64,000 nucleotides of DNA from the NCBI GenBank assembly GCA_030710605.1, contig CP092870.1, forward strand, positions 96,058,410 through 96,122,409. Direction: 5' to 3'. The stretch's first letter is position 1. Each line of letters starts with the position of its first letter. Source of the DNA: Cordylochernes scorpioides (lineage: Eukaryota; Arthropoda; Arachnida; Pseudoscorpiones; Chernetidae). The translations under genes were made by a program, and so were the position numbers. The notes under the pieces were generated by a model that searched no databases, was not told the origin of the DNA, and saw only the letters and a list, made by a program, of their open reading frames with translations. Of this stretch, positions 12,601 through 24,600 are shown one piece after another.

Positions 12601-15600
12601 TAGGTGCTGCAATCTATCCATTCTGCGAGCTGGACCACGAGCTTCAAGTACAGGCGTACTGGAATTGGAGGTGTTATTTTAACCTGACGCCGCTCTGTTT
12701 GTTGATGTTGGCGGGCGTGTGAGTCACCCTGCTGGCTAGAAAAAAAATCTCTCAGCACAGTGGTACTTGTCTATTTGAAAATATAGTTTTCTCGGTGTTC
12801 GCAAGCGTTGTGTCTCGACGATGTTGCGGACTTAATAAAAAATGTTATTCAATGATGTCAGGTTTAGATGTGAATAAAAGTGCGACTTCAACGTAGACAC
12901 GCTTTGGTGAGGTGTCACAGGCATGAAGGCGTCTTGGGCCTGTTAAGTGAGAAAATTGTTGTGGTGCGCTGTGTAACACTAGTGGGTGTTGTATGGAAAG
13001 GTGCCACGTGAAGTCTTCGTTTTTGGGTACAGCATCTATCTAGTTTCCGAATAAATAACAAATTTTTTAGTCATGGGTGGTTGCTGTACGAAACACATCG
13101 AGAATTTTCAGATTGTTATAGAGGTGGTATGTTTATCGTGAAATCTTTGTGTTCGCGACGATATGGAGCTCGTGTGGCTCGAAATTGGCTGTGTTGTTGA
13201 ATCGCGTGTTAATAGATGTGGCCAATTGGAGAAAGTAAGGTGGGAATGTGTTGAAGTTCGTTCCGAGGGATGTGTGAATTATTAATAATTATGCATGTAA
13301 AAAGAAAAGGACGAGGGAGTGTAGCTATGCTGGAATTTTTAACTTGTTTTGGGGAAGGACAGTTACTTTTCTAGTTGTGCTTTTGAAGATATTGTATCTT
13401 TCGATTTTTGTATTTTTTAAAAAAAAATGCGTTTCACCTATGTTTATTAAAATTTGAACATTTTTTTTTTTTTTTTTTAAATCGTTGCTTATGGTAGTGC
13501 AAAAATTATCCTTGTAAAAGAGAAAGGCGTGATAGTGACTTATAAATTGAATGGGGCGTGTACATAAAATAGTGAACATAACAATGATTTTTTGCAAAGT
13601 TTTGTGTATTTAATTAAGACATTGGTGTTTTTTAGTATAAAAATAAGGTATTAAAAAAAACACACAAATAAGTTTAGAATTATGATTCGAGTAATTTAAA
13701 TCTAATATGATTTTTTTTAAAACTGTAAGATTGCAAGTAATGAATTAAAATTTATAAGTTGCTTAAAATAAAGTAAAAATTGATAAATGAGGGTGTACAA
13801 TATTTAAAATTTGAATTGAAATGCTATAAAAATGGTAAAATTTGATTTAAAAATAATTACAGTAAAAATAAACATTATATTTATGGAAAATCAAGTTGTT
13901 AGCATGTAGAAAGAGTTAAGTAGATTTTTTAAAAACTCACAGTTTTTATGTTTGTTCAGTCAGGAGACTTGGTCTTTGGTTGTTGTCCTGATGACGTGGA
14001 AGGCGTCTTGTAGAGCTTGTAGAAGCTTGTGACTTCTGTTTGGCGATGGTGGCATGTCGTCTGGATGGTAGCGTTGTAAGGTCGAAGGTGGGTAACTTCT
14101 CACCGGCTTATTTTGCGGGATGTTCGGCTGTGTCGTTGGGGGGAAGATTGCTTGGTCGATTTGTTGGAATGGCGTGCTTGTTCCTCCATCTTGCTTCTTG
14201 GCTCTTCTATCTATCTGGACAGTCTTTTTACCTTCTTCGTTGTGGTAATCCTGTCGACTATCTGTGATAATTTGTTGAATCGACTTATCTGTGATTAGGG
14301 ATCCTGTCGACTATCTGTAATAATTTGTGTTGAGATCCTGACGACTCTCTGTAATAATACGTTGGGGTTTGGTAAGCTTATTGTAGAACCTCGTCGACTC
14401 TCGCTATAAGTTGTGGCAACCGAGGGTCAAACCTGTAGTAACCGCGAGGGACAGTCAGGGGTGGAGAGTTTTCCAGTACCTCGCTGCACCTTGTAGGACC
14501 TTTAACAGTTCTCCCAAAGTACAGGCAGTCGTGGTCGAGGCAGAGTGGAAAACTGGGAATGTCCACACACACAAAACGAAGAGACACAGTTGAAAGAAAG
14601 TTCCTTGAATAGATAAAAAGCGAGCCAAGAGCAAAGATGGAGATCGAGAAGTTTTCTTACTGTTTTACATCGTCGATGAGTTGGTCTCTGGAGACAATAA
14701 GGGATGACGCTGACCGGAAGACTCCTGGACTGAACTGAACTGGTTGTTGCTACGCGGCCTTTTTATACGACCGCTCTGACTAAGAGAATTGGGTCATGCA
14801 CGTGTCGATGGACACCGGACACTGGCGACAGACTGTCGGGGTCCAATCTATCTTTAGAAGTCACTTGTGATTCTCTCTTTGGCTCTTAACTTAGCTTTTA
14901 ATCTATTATATTTTATTTATTCATCCTCGGTACATTACATCTGGAGATACAAGGACACACGTCAATTATGCGTATAATTAGTTGTAGTTTATAATTAGTT
15001 CTATATACAACATGACAAGCTTGTTATATGTATTACATAATATAGGGTTATTGGTTTAAATTATCATATATATATATTTATTTTTTATCTTTTTATTTAA
15101 CTAACTTGCATACTAATTCTATACATATTAAATATCTTTCTTTCTTTTCTTTCAAAAATTTTGTTTATGTTTAAAGTGCAAGTGTCCCTAGGGGGACATA
15201 ACGCTCTAAGTCGAATTAAAGAAATATAAAGTAACGGAAAACGATTTCTAAATCAAAATGGAAAACAATAAATATACACTTATATTTAAATAAAAAGGTA
15301 TATATTGGATCAAACAACAATAAAGTCGGTGGACGAGTGGGTAACACCCTCGATTCCCGACAGTCATGAACCGGGATTGAATCCCGCGTTAAAATTCTGT
15401 TTAATATGTGAATAACCTTCACATATATTATTCACTGTTTCAATTATCATGAACTAGGTTGCTCTTGTTGAGCGGTACCTATTAATGTGATTTTGAACCG
15501 ATATTGGATCAAAATATCATTTATTTTACCAATATTTCAGTTGGCTGAACGCCAACCTTTATCAAGGTATTATAACATTTTAATGTATTTAATGTGTGGT

Positions 15601-18600
15601 TTTAATGTTTACACACATTAAAATGTTATAATACCTTGATAAAGGTTGGCTGGCGTTCAGCCAATTGAAATTTTGGTAAAATAAATTATATTTTGATCCA
15701 ATAAATGCTTTTTTATTTAAAGATTTATTTATGGATTGCTTTATTTTCAAATACACTTGTATATTCGGTACAAAAATACCTAAAAAATATATAAAAGATA
15801 AAACTATTGGATAAGATACCAGTAAATTACCCCACAAAATATATTTTTAAACTGCATAGTCTTAAAAAAAAGAAATTTCGTGGTTAATTTAATTTTGACA
15901 TTAGAAGCGCCCAAGATTGAAGAGAAAGGGGTGTGGGAACATTAAACAAAAAAAAAAGTTTTGATTAAAATAATTAAGGCAAATAAAAAAGCAGAAGATA
16001 ATAGAGTGGGTGGGAAGGTCAGTTTCGTCTGCTCTCTTAGTAATAAGAAACTTAATTAACGAGTTTGTTAATTTCCATCGTGTGCCAACATGGCTGAAAC
16101 ATTATCGATGAAGCTTTCGAGCTAATATCTTTACCTATTCCGAACAAAACGGCTGCAACATTTGCATTTTCTTACCAAACGATTACACCGATGTGTGAAA
16201 GAAACAAAAATTATGTTTTTATTTTATTTTTAAATTGATAGATCAAAATTATATATTTTAAACTTTAATTAAAAAAGACATATATTGGATCAAAATATCA
16301 TTTATTTTGCCAATATTTCAGTTGGCTGAACGCCAACCTTTATCAAAGTGTTATAACATTTTAAAATGTTATAACACACACTTTAAAGTGTTATAACGGT
16401 TTTGATAAAGGTTGGCGTTCAGTCAACTGAAATATTGGTAAAATAAATTATATTTTGATCCAATATATGCCATTTTAATTAAAGATTTATTTATGGATTG
16501 CTCTATTTTCAAAATATTTTAAACTATTGGTAAAAGAAAATTAAAAGTTTTTATGTCCTTTCATTAAATACATATTTCTACATGGAATTTGGCTCAAATT
16601 AATTTTCTGTGGCGAGTAATAAATGATTGCATATTTTGGAGATGAAACGCTCAATTCTTTTTTTAACCATTTAGATGTTCTATAGAAACAAAAATCATTA
16701 TTACAGTTTAATTTTCTACTTAAATTAAATACTCTCAAAACATTCAACTTTTATTTCTGGGGGTTGGTGGAAGGATGGTCTGAACCGTTGGTTTTACGAC
16801 CGTACGACTCGGGATCGAATCCCATATTGGGACTTTTTTATAATTAAAAAAAAAAAAAAGTTCCAATGCCCCCCGATTCTTGCAAAAGTTCAACCCCACC
16901 AGCGAGTACTAGTTACCAAACGGGGCTCTGGCACATTTGTAAGTGCAAAAGTCTAACTGCTTTTCACATGTATAGACATGAGGTGCACTTACAGTAAAAT
17001 CAGTCGCCTTCCTCTACCCAACTTGATTATCATGACCTGTACCACGTGTACTAGGGATAAGCAAAAAAAAAAAAAAAAGGTATTAAGTGTGTAGAGCTTG
17101 TTGATTATGTCTGCTGGGGATGAATAGAGCTCATCAATGGATGAGTCAATACAGTCAATAATGTAGTTTAGGGTCCTATATACCATGCTAAAAAACAAAC
17201 AAAAAAACTATTTAATCCAAATAGACATTTTAATTTTGAACTCTTTAATATAGCAGAACATGGTCATTATCTCATCAGACGAGAGTACTTAGGCCTACTT
17301 AGGCGTATTCTATCGAAGAATAAACGAGCAGACGACGATGGTTATAAGAAGGGTCACGTGACACTCGATTTAGTCGTCTGTTTTGTCTTTAGCGTCGCCA
17401 TAGCAACAGATAAGTAGGGGAGGAGGGGGTAAAAAAGCTTTGGCCCCATTATTTGATATATCGACAAGATATCTCTTTCCTCTTTAATGTAAAAGAGAGA
17501 GAATTCTCGTGGCTGAAAGTGAAATGCTATTTGATCTGTTGGTTATCAATTAGCTCTTTCTATCTGTTAGTGAATACTTTGTAAATCTTATTTGTGTGTA
17601 CCTAAGTTTGGTGTTTGATTACAATTAAAAGCAAGTAAACCCGATATTTATATTATGAAAAAGGCATCTCCTTATCGTGCAACTGAAAGTTGCTGATGGC
17701 TTGCGCCATCTATCGGAATAAATATAAACTATTCTCGTTGATTTCTAATTATTCCATAATAATAATCAACAAAAATCAACGAGAATAGTTTATATTTATT
17801 CCGATAGATGGCGCAAGCCATTAGAAACTTTCAGTTGCACGATAAGGAGATGCCTTTTTCATCATTTATGTACCTTATCCCAGTACAATGTCACATTTGT
17901 ACTTTTTTTCACGATATTTATATGTCATTAATGATAATTAGAGAGAGATTGATACTTCTTTATTACATCGTTCGTTATATACGGTTAAATATAATATGTA
18001 AATAAGATTAAATAAGGATATATAGAAGAAAAAGAGCGAACTAACTTTAATTAAATATACGAATTATTCTAATTATATTTAAAATCCAAAAATAATAGTT
18101 ATAATAATAACAGAATCGCATAACACAATTCACATTTGTTAAAACACAATTTTCGGTTATCAAACATTCACTCGGGGAGAACCCGGGCGAAGCCAGGTTT
18201 ATTGGCTTGATATTACAGAGCTATAATGAGTTCAATAGTGGGTCAAAGTATATTTAACCTCTTATTAAAAGAGATGTTATATCGGGTTATAGAAACCCCG
18301 GAAAAGGTAGCGCTAATAAATCATGTATCATAGCAATGTTATGGCGTTGACCCAGTTCTCTGGAAGAGTTGTGCTGGGGATTGTGGTGTTGCGTGTGGTC
18401 TGTGGTCACGGCATGTCTGACGTCTGGAAGTCATGTTTATAGGAACATGGAGTTGAGACCTTTATATTATGATGCATTAGCGCGCCATCTGTTATCAAAA
18501 TTTGAAACTATTATAGACGCGTATGATTCTTTTTAAAATTAAACAATTTCTAGTGTCCTCACTGCAATGGAAAAATTAATGGGAGGGCCTTTCTCATCAG

Positions 18601-21600
18601 ATACCTTTATAACAACTTACTTTTACACTTGGTCACAGCAAAATTATTCCATAATATAATCAAAATAATATAATAATTAATATAAATAAACGATTAGTTA
18701 TAATTTATTCCGATAGATGGCGCAAGCCATCAGCAACTCTCAGTTGTACGATCAGGAAATGCCTTTTTTTTAATGTCTAGTTGTGTTTTTATTTATTTTT
18801 CGTCAAAGTTATATTACAAAAAAAAAATAATAATAAATAAGTAAATAATCAACGCACACGTTACGTGTCAGACCGCCATACAATCCCTCGCAAATCTTCC
18901 CAGAATATATCACTACAGACGATCACGGAAGTTCCACACAAGATAAGATCACTCATTGGCGCAATTCTCTGACAACACAATGATTGGCTGGACTCATCGC
19001 GTCAGGCAATAATTGGACCAATCACAGGAATCCTGGAAAACTAGGAACAATGTGCCCTTTCTATGGACAATGTCAATTTGAATTGTTCTTTTAAGGAACT
19101 GTACAGGCTTAGTTTAAGTCTATGGATCTTTTTCTTAGGTATTGTGGGTATTTTAACTCTCTCTCGGAGTTCTTTCTTCCAGAAGTTGGCTTTCCCCGTT
19201 CCATCATGAGAACCGATGTTACCATTTATATTTGGATGAGGAATGCGAAGACTAAAATGCGGCTGATTCCACACTCGTCTTTTCAATGATACGCTAACCC
19301 ATGCACGGTGGATTCTGTGGCCATTGGACATATGTCGGACCTGGAGGCTGTTGGGTCCTGCGCTACCTGGAGTATAGGAGCTTCATCTATGCTTCCATCC
19401 TGTGGTGAATCTATATAAGACCGGTGGTCTTAATAAAGCCGTGTGTGTTACTATTTATATTTAATAATAAAGTGAACTATGGCTATAATGAACCATGGCT
19501 ATAGTGAACCACAGGTTCAGTCCCATTTGGGTTCGCTTTAGAGGGGTTTTACTGTATTTTGATGAAGATAGAACTGTTCAACTTTGTGAGGTAGGATTTT
19601 ACTGACTGACATTTCGGTGACCTACTGTGATCATTTTCAAAGTAAAACGTGCTAGTGTGTATGTACGTATGTATGTAGATTTAGGCCAAGTTGCATGGTA
19701 TAACACCAGGTGGGTGTGACGCTAGTGTAACTGATCTACCAACTGAAACAGTAGATGGAAGAGAAGATGTTTGAGATGGGACGGTACATACCTGTGAGAG
19801 ACTCACTAGCTGGGGTGGAGCTGACGTCAGAGATGGTGGACCCCGAGGAGAAGGGGGGCAGGGAGCAGTTGGAAGGGCAGGGGGAGGGCGGCTTGCCTCC
19901 CAGCTCTAGCCGGGGGTCGCTGTGGGTCCTCCCCATGGTGGGTCGGCGGCGTGGGTTGTACTGGGGGGTGTCGCGGTAGGGGACTGCACAGTATCTCGCT
20001 GTTACTGTAGTCCCTTACTGCTAACCTGCTGCTACTGCAATCCCTTACTGCTAACCTGCTGCTACTGCAATCCCTTACTGCTAACCTGCTGTTACTGTAG
20101 TCCCCTACTGCCCACCTACTGTTACTGCAATCCCTTACTGCCAACCTACTGTTACTGCAGTCTCTTACAGCTAAACCTGTTGTTACTGTAGTCCCCTACT
20201 GCTCACCTGCTGTTACTGCAATCCCTTACTGCTAACCTGCTGTTACTGTAGTCCCCTACTGCCCACCTACTGTTACTGCAATCCCTTACTGCCAACCTAC
20301 TGTTACTGCAGTCTCTTACAGCTAAACCTGTTGTTACTGTAGTCCCCTACTGCTCACCTGCTGTTACTGCAATCCCTTACTGCTAACCTGATGTTACTAT
20401 AGTCCCCTACTGCCCACCTGCTGCTGTTACTGCAAACCCTTCCCGTAGCATAATTACTGTATCAACAACAGAATTTTGTTTTAAAATATCTGCTACGGCA
20501 AGTTCTCATACAATATATTCCGTGCCAAATACTTGAATGAATTTCATTTAGAGCTCAGATATTCCTTGTAGTTAGTTTACAATTGAAATAACAAACGGTT
20601 AGAGATACGTAAAACATAAGTATTAACTAGGGCTTGTAGTATGGTTTTAAGATAGCCAAAATTTCCCATAACAACAGATACCGTAAGTGTGATTTCAGAA
20701 TATATTTTTACATAAATCTATATCGTGTCGTTTTCTAAGAGTTATTGGCCCTTTCTAGACTCGATCTTCTTTTACAGATTCCGAGAATGACAACAGCACA
20801 TAGGTGAACCGAATGTAGAATATGTAATAAACAAGATAGCTCTTCACTCAACATCAGCACATGTGTAGATTACGGGAGAGTAAAGTGGCATGTAGGTAAC
20901 ATCTCCTTCTCAACAGCTGGCTGCTTAACACGTTTCAGTACAATACTATCTGGCATGAACATCTGCTTGAACAGGTTTTTTTGTATCGTCTAAACTGAAC
21001 AACACTGTGTTCGAAACAAAAAATATATATAGTAGAACCTCCCTATAAAGGGCAGCGAGTTGCAGAGCCAAAGTGTCCTTTAGAGAGAGGTGTTCTCTTG
21101 CCGGAGAATTGCTAAATAGTAAACATGGTAATTTTGCGGTTAAAACTTTATAGAAGGGTGTCCTTCTAGCGTGAGTGTCCTCTCATAGAGGTTCTACTGT
21201 ATCTCCAAGTTCTTAAATAGAGTAGGTTGTTGGGCGAAACGTATTTTTTTATTGGTGGATAAGATGAAAGCTTTCGAAAACAATACTTTTCTACTGACTG
21301 TTACACTATGATAGAAGGAACGCTTTAGACCAGGGGTCTGCAAACTTTTGATTCGGAAGAGTCAAAAATTACAATTTTTCAAAGTTTTTAAAGAGCCACA
21401 ACATTTTTTTCTTGCCAACAATAAATAGTACTAATATAAATAATATTTGCATATGGAACTATTATATTATGATGCATTAGCGCGCCATCTGTTATCAAAA
21501 TTCGAAATTATTATAGACGCGTATGATTCTTTTTAAAATAAAACCAGGCCCTCCCATTAATTTTTTCCATTGCAGTAAGGGCACTAGAAATCGTTTTATT

Positions 21601-24600
21601 TTAAAAAGAATCATACGCGTCTATAATAGTTTCGAATTTTGATATGGAACTATATAAAGAGCCACAGCTTCACATCTAAAGTGCCTTAGTTTACCGATCC
21701 TTGCTCTAGGCCGTGGAACATACCCACATCCTCCGGGCGGTGGCTACGGATGACCTCGGCCAGCGAGAGATTCCCAGCGATCACAGCCACCTGGTACGGA
21801 CTCTGGTTGGCGAAGTTGAGACTCTCCCGGTCCGCACCCCGGAACAGCAGCACGCGGGCGCAGCTCTCCTGGTCGTTGACGGCACAGACATGGAGTGGCG
21901 TGTTGCCGCTGGCATTCCGGGCGTTCATGTCGGCACCGTAGTACAGCAGGTGTTCGAGGTGTTGAACAAGTCCGTGCTTGCAGGCCTGTCCCACACACAC
22001 GTCAGCTTTCTATCTCTCTACGTAACGTTGAGTTAAACCAGAATACCTTCACCAAAGAATTACCTCTACCAAAGAGTGTGTATGTCCACTATATATAAAA
22101 ACTACGAGGGCCATCCAATAAATAAGTTTCCCTATTTTTTTTTCTGAGAACGAAACATTGTAAAAATTAGTTAGTAGTGTAAGAAATGGTCACTAGGATG
22201 CGTTGGAAGCGCGTGACCTTCAAAATAACGCTACTCGTACGCGCAAGTCTGTAGCGCTTCAGTTTCCATGGAGCTACCACTGGTGAACGTGTCTACTTGC
22301 GAACTCCGTTCTGTAATTCGTTTTTTTCACGGCGAAAAATGAAACTGCGGTCAATATTCATCTACTCGTAAATAACACAACTATTCCAAAGATAGACTTG
22401 ATCCTACAGGAACTGCAATAACTATTATAACACCCAACTCACTCCGGACCATATATACCCGGCCATCCTTGCAGCCCTCTATATGGCAGACATCAATCCA
22501 GACATCCATTGTGATTAGGGTGTATAGACCGATCTTATCTGCTCTATGGACAGGACACCACCACCATTTGAAAGATAGAATCGTCTTAAAAGTAAATAAT
22601 GATAAAAAAACATACGCACGGGCCTCTCCGAGAATAAGTTTCTTGCTTTATCTATATATTCTCTCAAGCTTTCACGTACTATAAACCTTTTTACTCCTGT
22701 AGAGTTTGAGAGAAATCTTGGGAGAATTTATAAATGAAGCAAGAAACTTATCATTGGAGGCCGTTTTTATTATTAAATAACAACACCATATACTACAGAA
22801 TAGAAGCATTAATAGCCATTAATTCTAGCAAGTGGCCCGTTGAAAAGTTGAAATACGAAAGCACGTCTCTATTTTAAATTAAAAAACAGAACACACATTA
22901 TACACAAAGCGCCAATTGTTCCCCATTCTTCACAATAGTTATTGCGGTATGAAAACAAGTTGAAAACGAAAATTTAAAAAGGTGTATGAAGGCTGTATAA
23001 AGATTTATGCTATAAGGAAGAATTTATTGTAATGGTTGTTGTACACTTCGGTTTATGTGATTGTAGGGTGTTCTAGAGGTTTCTATTGTCTCAAGGATTA
23101 GTTATTAGGTCCTGGTTGTGGCAGCGTTCTTGTGGAGGATTCTGGTGCTATGGAAGTCTGGAGTATAGACTATTTTTGTGATAGAGGGGTCAACTTTTAG
23201 TCAACTATTAAGGAGTTGAGATTTTGATTGGATTGAAATAGTCGAATTTTCTCTGGAAGGATCACCGCTGAAAGTATCCAGAAAGTGAAGAGAGTCTTTC
23301 CCAATATATTTTTCTCATTACAATAGGAACGGTAGAATATGGTAAATAATTGAACACGAGTCTTTTTGCTTTCTAGAAAAATTTAAGAACACTATATACA
23401 AGCATTTGTACAAAACATTTGCATATAACTGTTTTACATATTTAATTAAAAAAGCATATATTGGATCAAAAAATTATTTATTTTACCAATATTTCAGCTG
23501 GCTGAACGCCAACCTTTATCAAGGTGTTATAACATTTTAAAGTGTGTCAACAACAAACTCAGCGCCACATAACGTCAACAGCATTAAGTTTTTAAAATAT
23601 TTTGTTATATTCAATGGGGAGAAAAATTTGAAAAAAATATTTATATTATGAACAAATTATTTTACATATGAATTTGCATAACGGCAAATAAATTTTACTA
23701 ACACCTCTATTTAATTTCGTACAAATCAACAAATAAACAGCTCTACAGGGAGCGTTACCTGATGGACCTCCTGCCAGCCCTGATGGTCCACAGTCCCCAG
23801 AGCCGCCCTGTCGTGCAGCAGGGCCTCAGTCAAGCGGGGGTCGGTGTTGCCCCCCAGCAAGGTGTGGTACAGGGGGGTCAGGCCGCGAGGGTCCCTGTAG
23901 TTGGCGGAGGCCCCCAGGTCTAGGAGGGTCTGTACACCGCAGTCTTTGTCATCCTCACTGCTGGTTCTATCTTTCTTCTGAAGTTGCTGAAGACCGAAAG
24001 GAGGCCTCGTAGACTCATCAATAAATACAGTAAAACGAAAATTGCAATTATACCGCGAATGTTTCTTTTAAACAAAAATCGAAATTTATTTTAAAGCGAA
24101 ATAGCGACCATTTCTAACTTTAAGGATCAAGTATGATAGGATGAATTGTGAAGAGTAATGACAAACGGAAAAATAAAAGTGTCCAGGGATGGGAATCGAA
24201 CCCACAGTGTTCCGCTTACCGGGCAGATGCGGTAACATACGCGGTATAATTGCAATTTTCGTTTTACAATCATCAGCCGCGTTATATTGTATTTTAAATT
24301 ACTTTATATAATATTTACGAACGGAGAAATATGTCCAGGGTAGCCTAGTGGACATGGCATCTTCCCGGTAAGCGGAACACTGTGGGTTCGATTCCCATCC
24401 CTGGACACTTTTATTTTTCCGTTTGTCATTACTCTTCACAATTCATCTTATCATACTTCATCCTTAAAGTTAGAAATGGTCGCTATTTCTCTTTAAAATA
24501 AATTTCGATTTTTGTTTAAAAGAAACATTCACGGTATAATTGCAATTTTCGTTTTACAATCATCAGCCGCGTTATATTGTATTTTAAAATACAGTAAAAC

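Larger units (their letters stand above)
6488..15066 (+). mobile_element. LTR-type element, non-coding interior, carrying a nested Penelope pair
   Basis: Bounded by two direct repeats of about 803 bp (6488-7289 and 14263-15066) with very few differences after their first 70 bases. They start TGTGATA and end TTATCA. Four bases after the first repeat comes TGGGCCCCGTGAG, which could be a tRNA primer-binding site. Flanks TATATA on both sides may be the target duplication, but TA-rich sequence makes this weak. No gag, protease or reverse transcriptase was found in the interior outside the nested element, and no clear polypurine tract. Probably a non-autonomous LTR element of about 5.1 kb before the nested insertion. 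Confidence 0.6.
5885..19791. other. Large Shank intron occupied by nested retroelements
   Basis: 13.9 kb. Contains the LTR-type element (6488-15066) with a Penelope-like pair inside it, then the start of copy A (from 15250) with SINEs and hairpin repeats. Exons on both sides are phase-compatible, so no missing exon is implied. Confidence 0.7.
19984..21723. other. Intron of Shank, copy A
   Basis: Holds the minisatellite 19985-20445, a pogo-like MITE 21031-21199 and a GCGCGCCATCTG hairpin 21463-21650. The rest is AT-rich and unassigned. Confidence 0.6.

Noticed and set aside
24340..24412. Functional tRNA gene
   Set aside because: A and B boxes are present, but the acceptor/anticodon arms do not form a clean cloverleaf and a conserved SINE tail follows; similar heads are dispersed.
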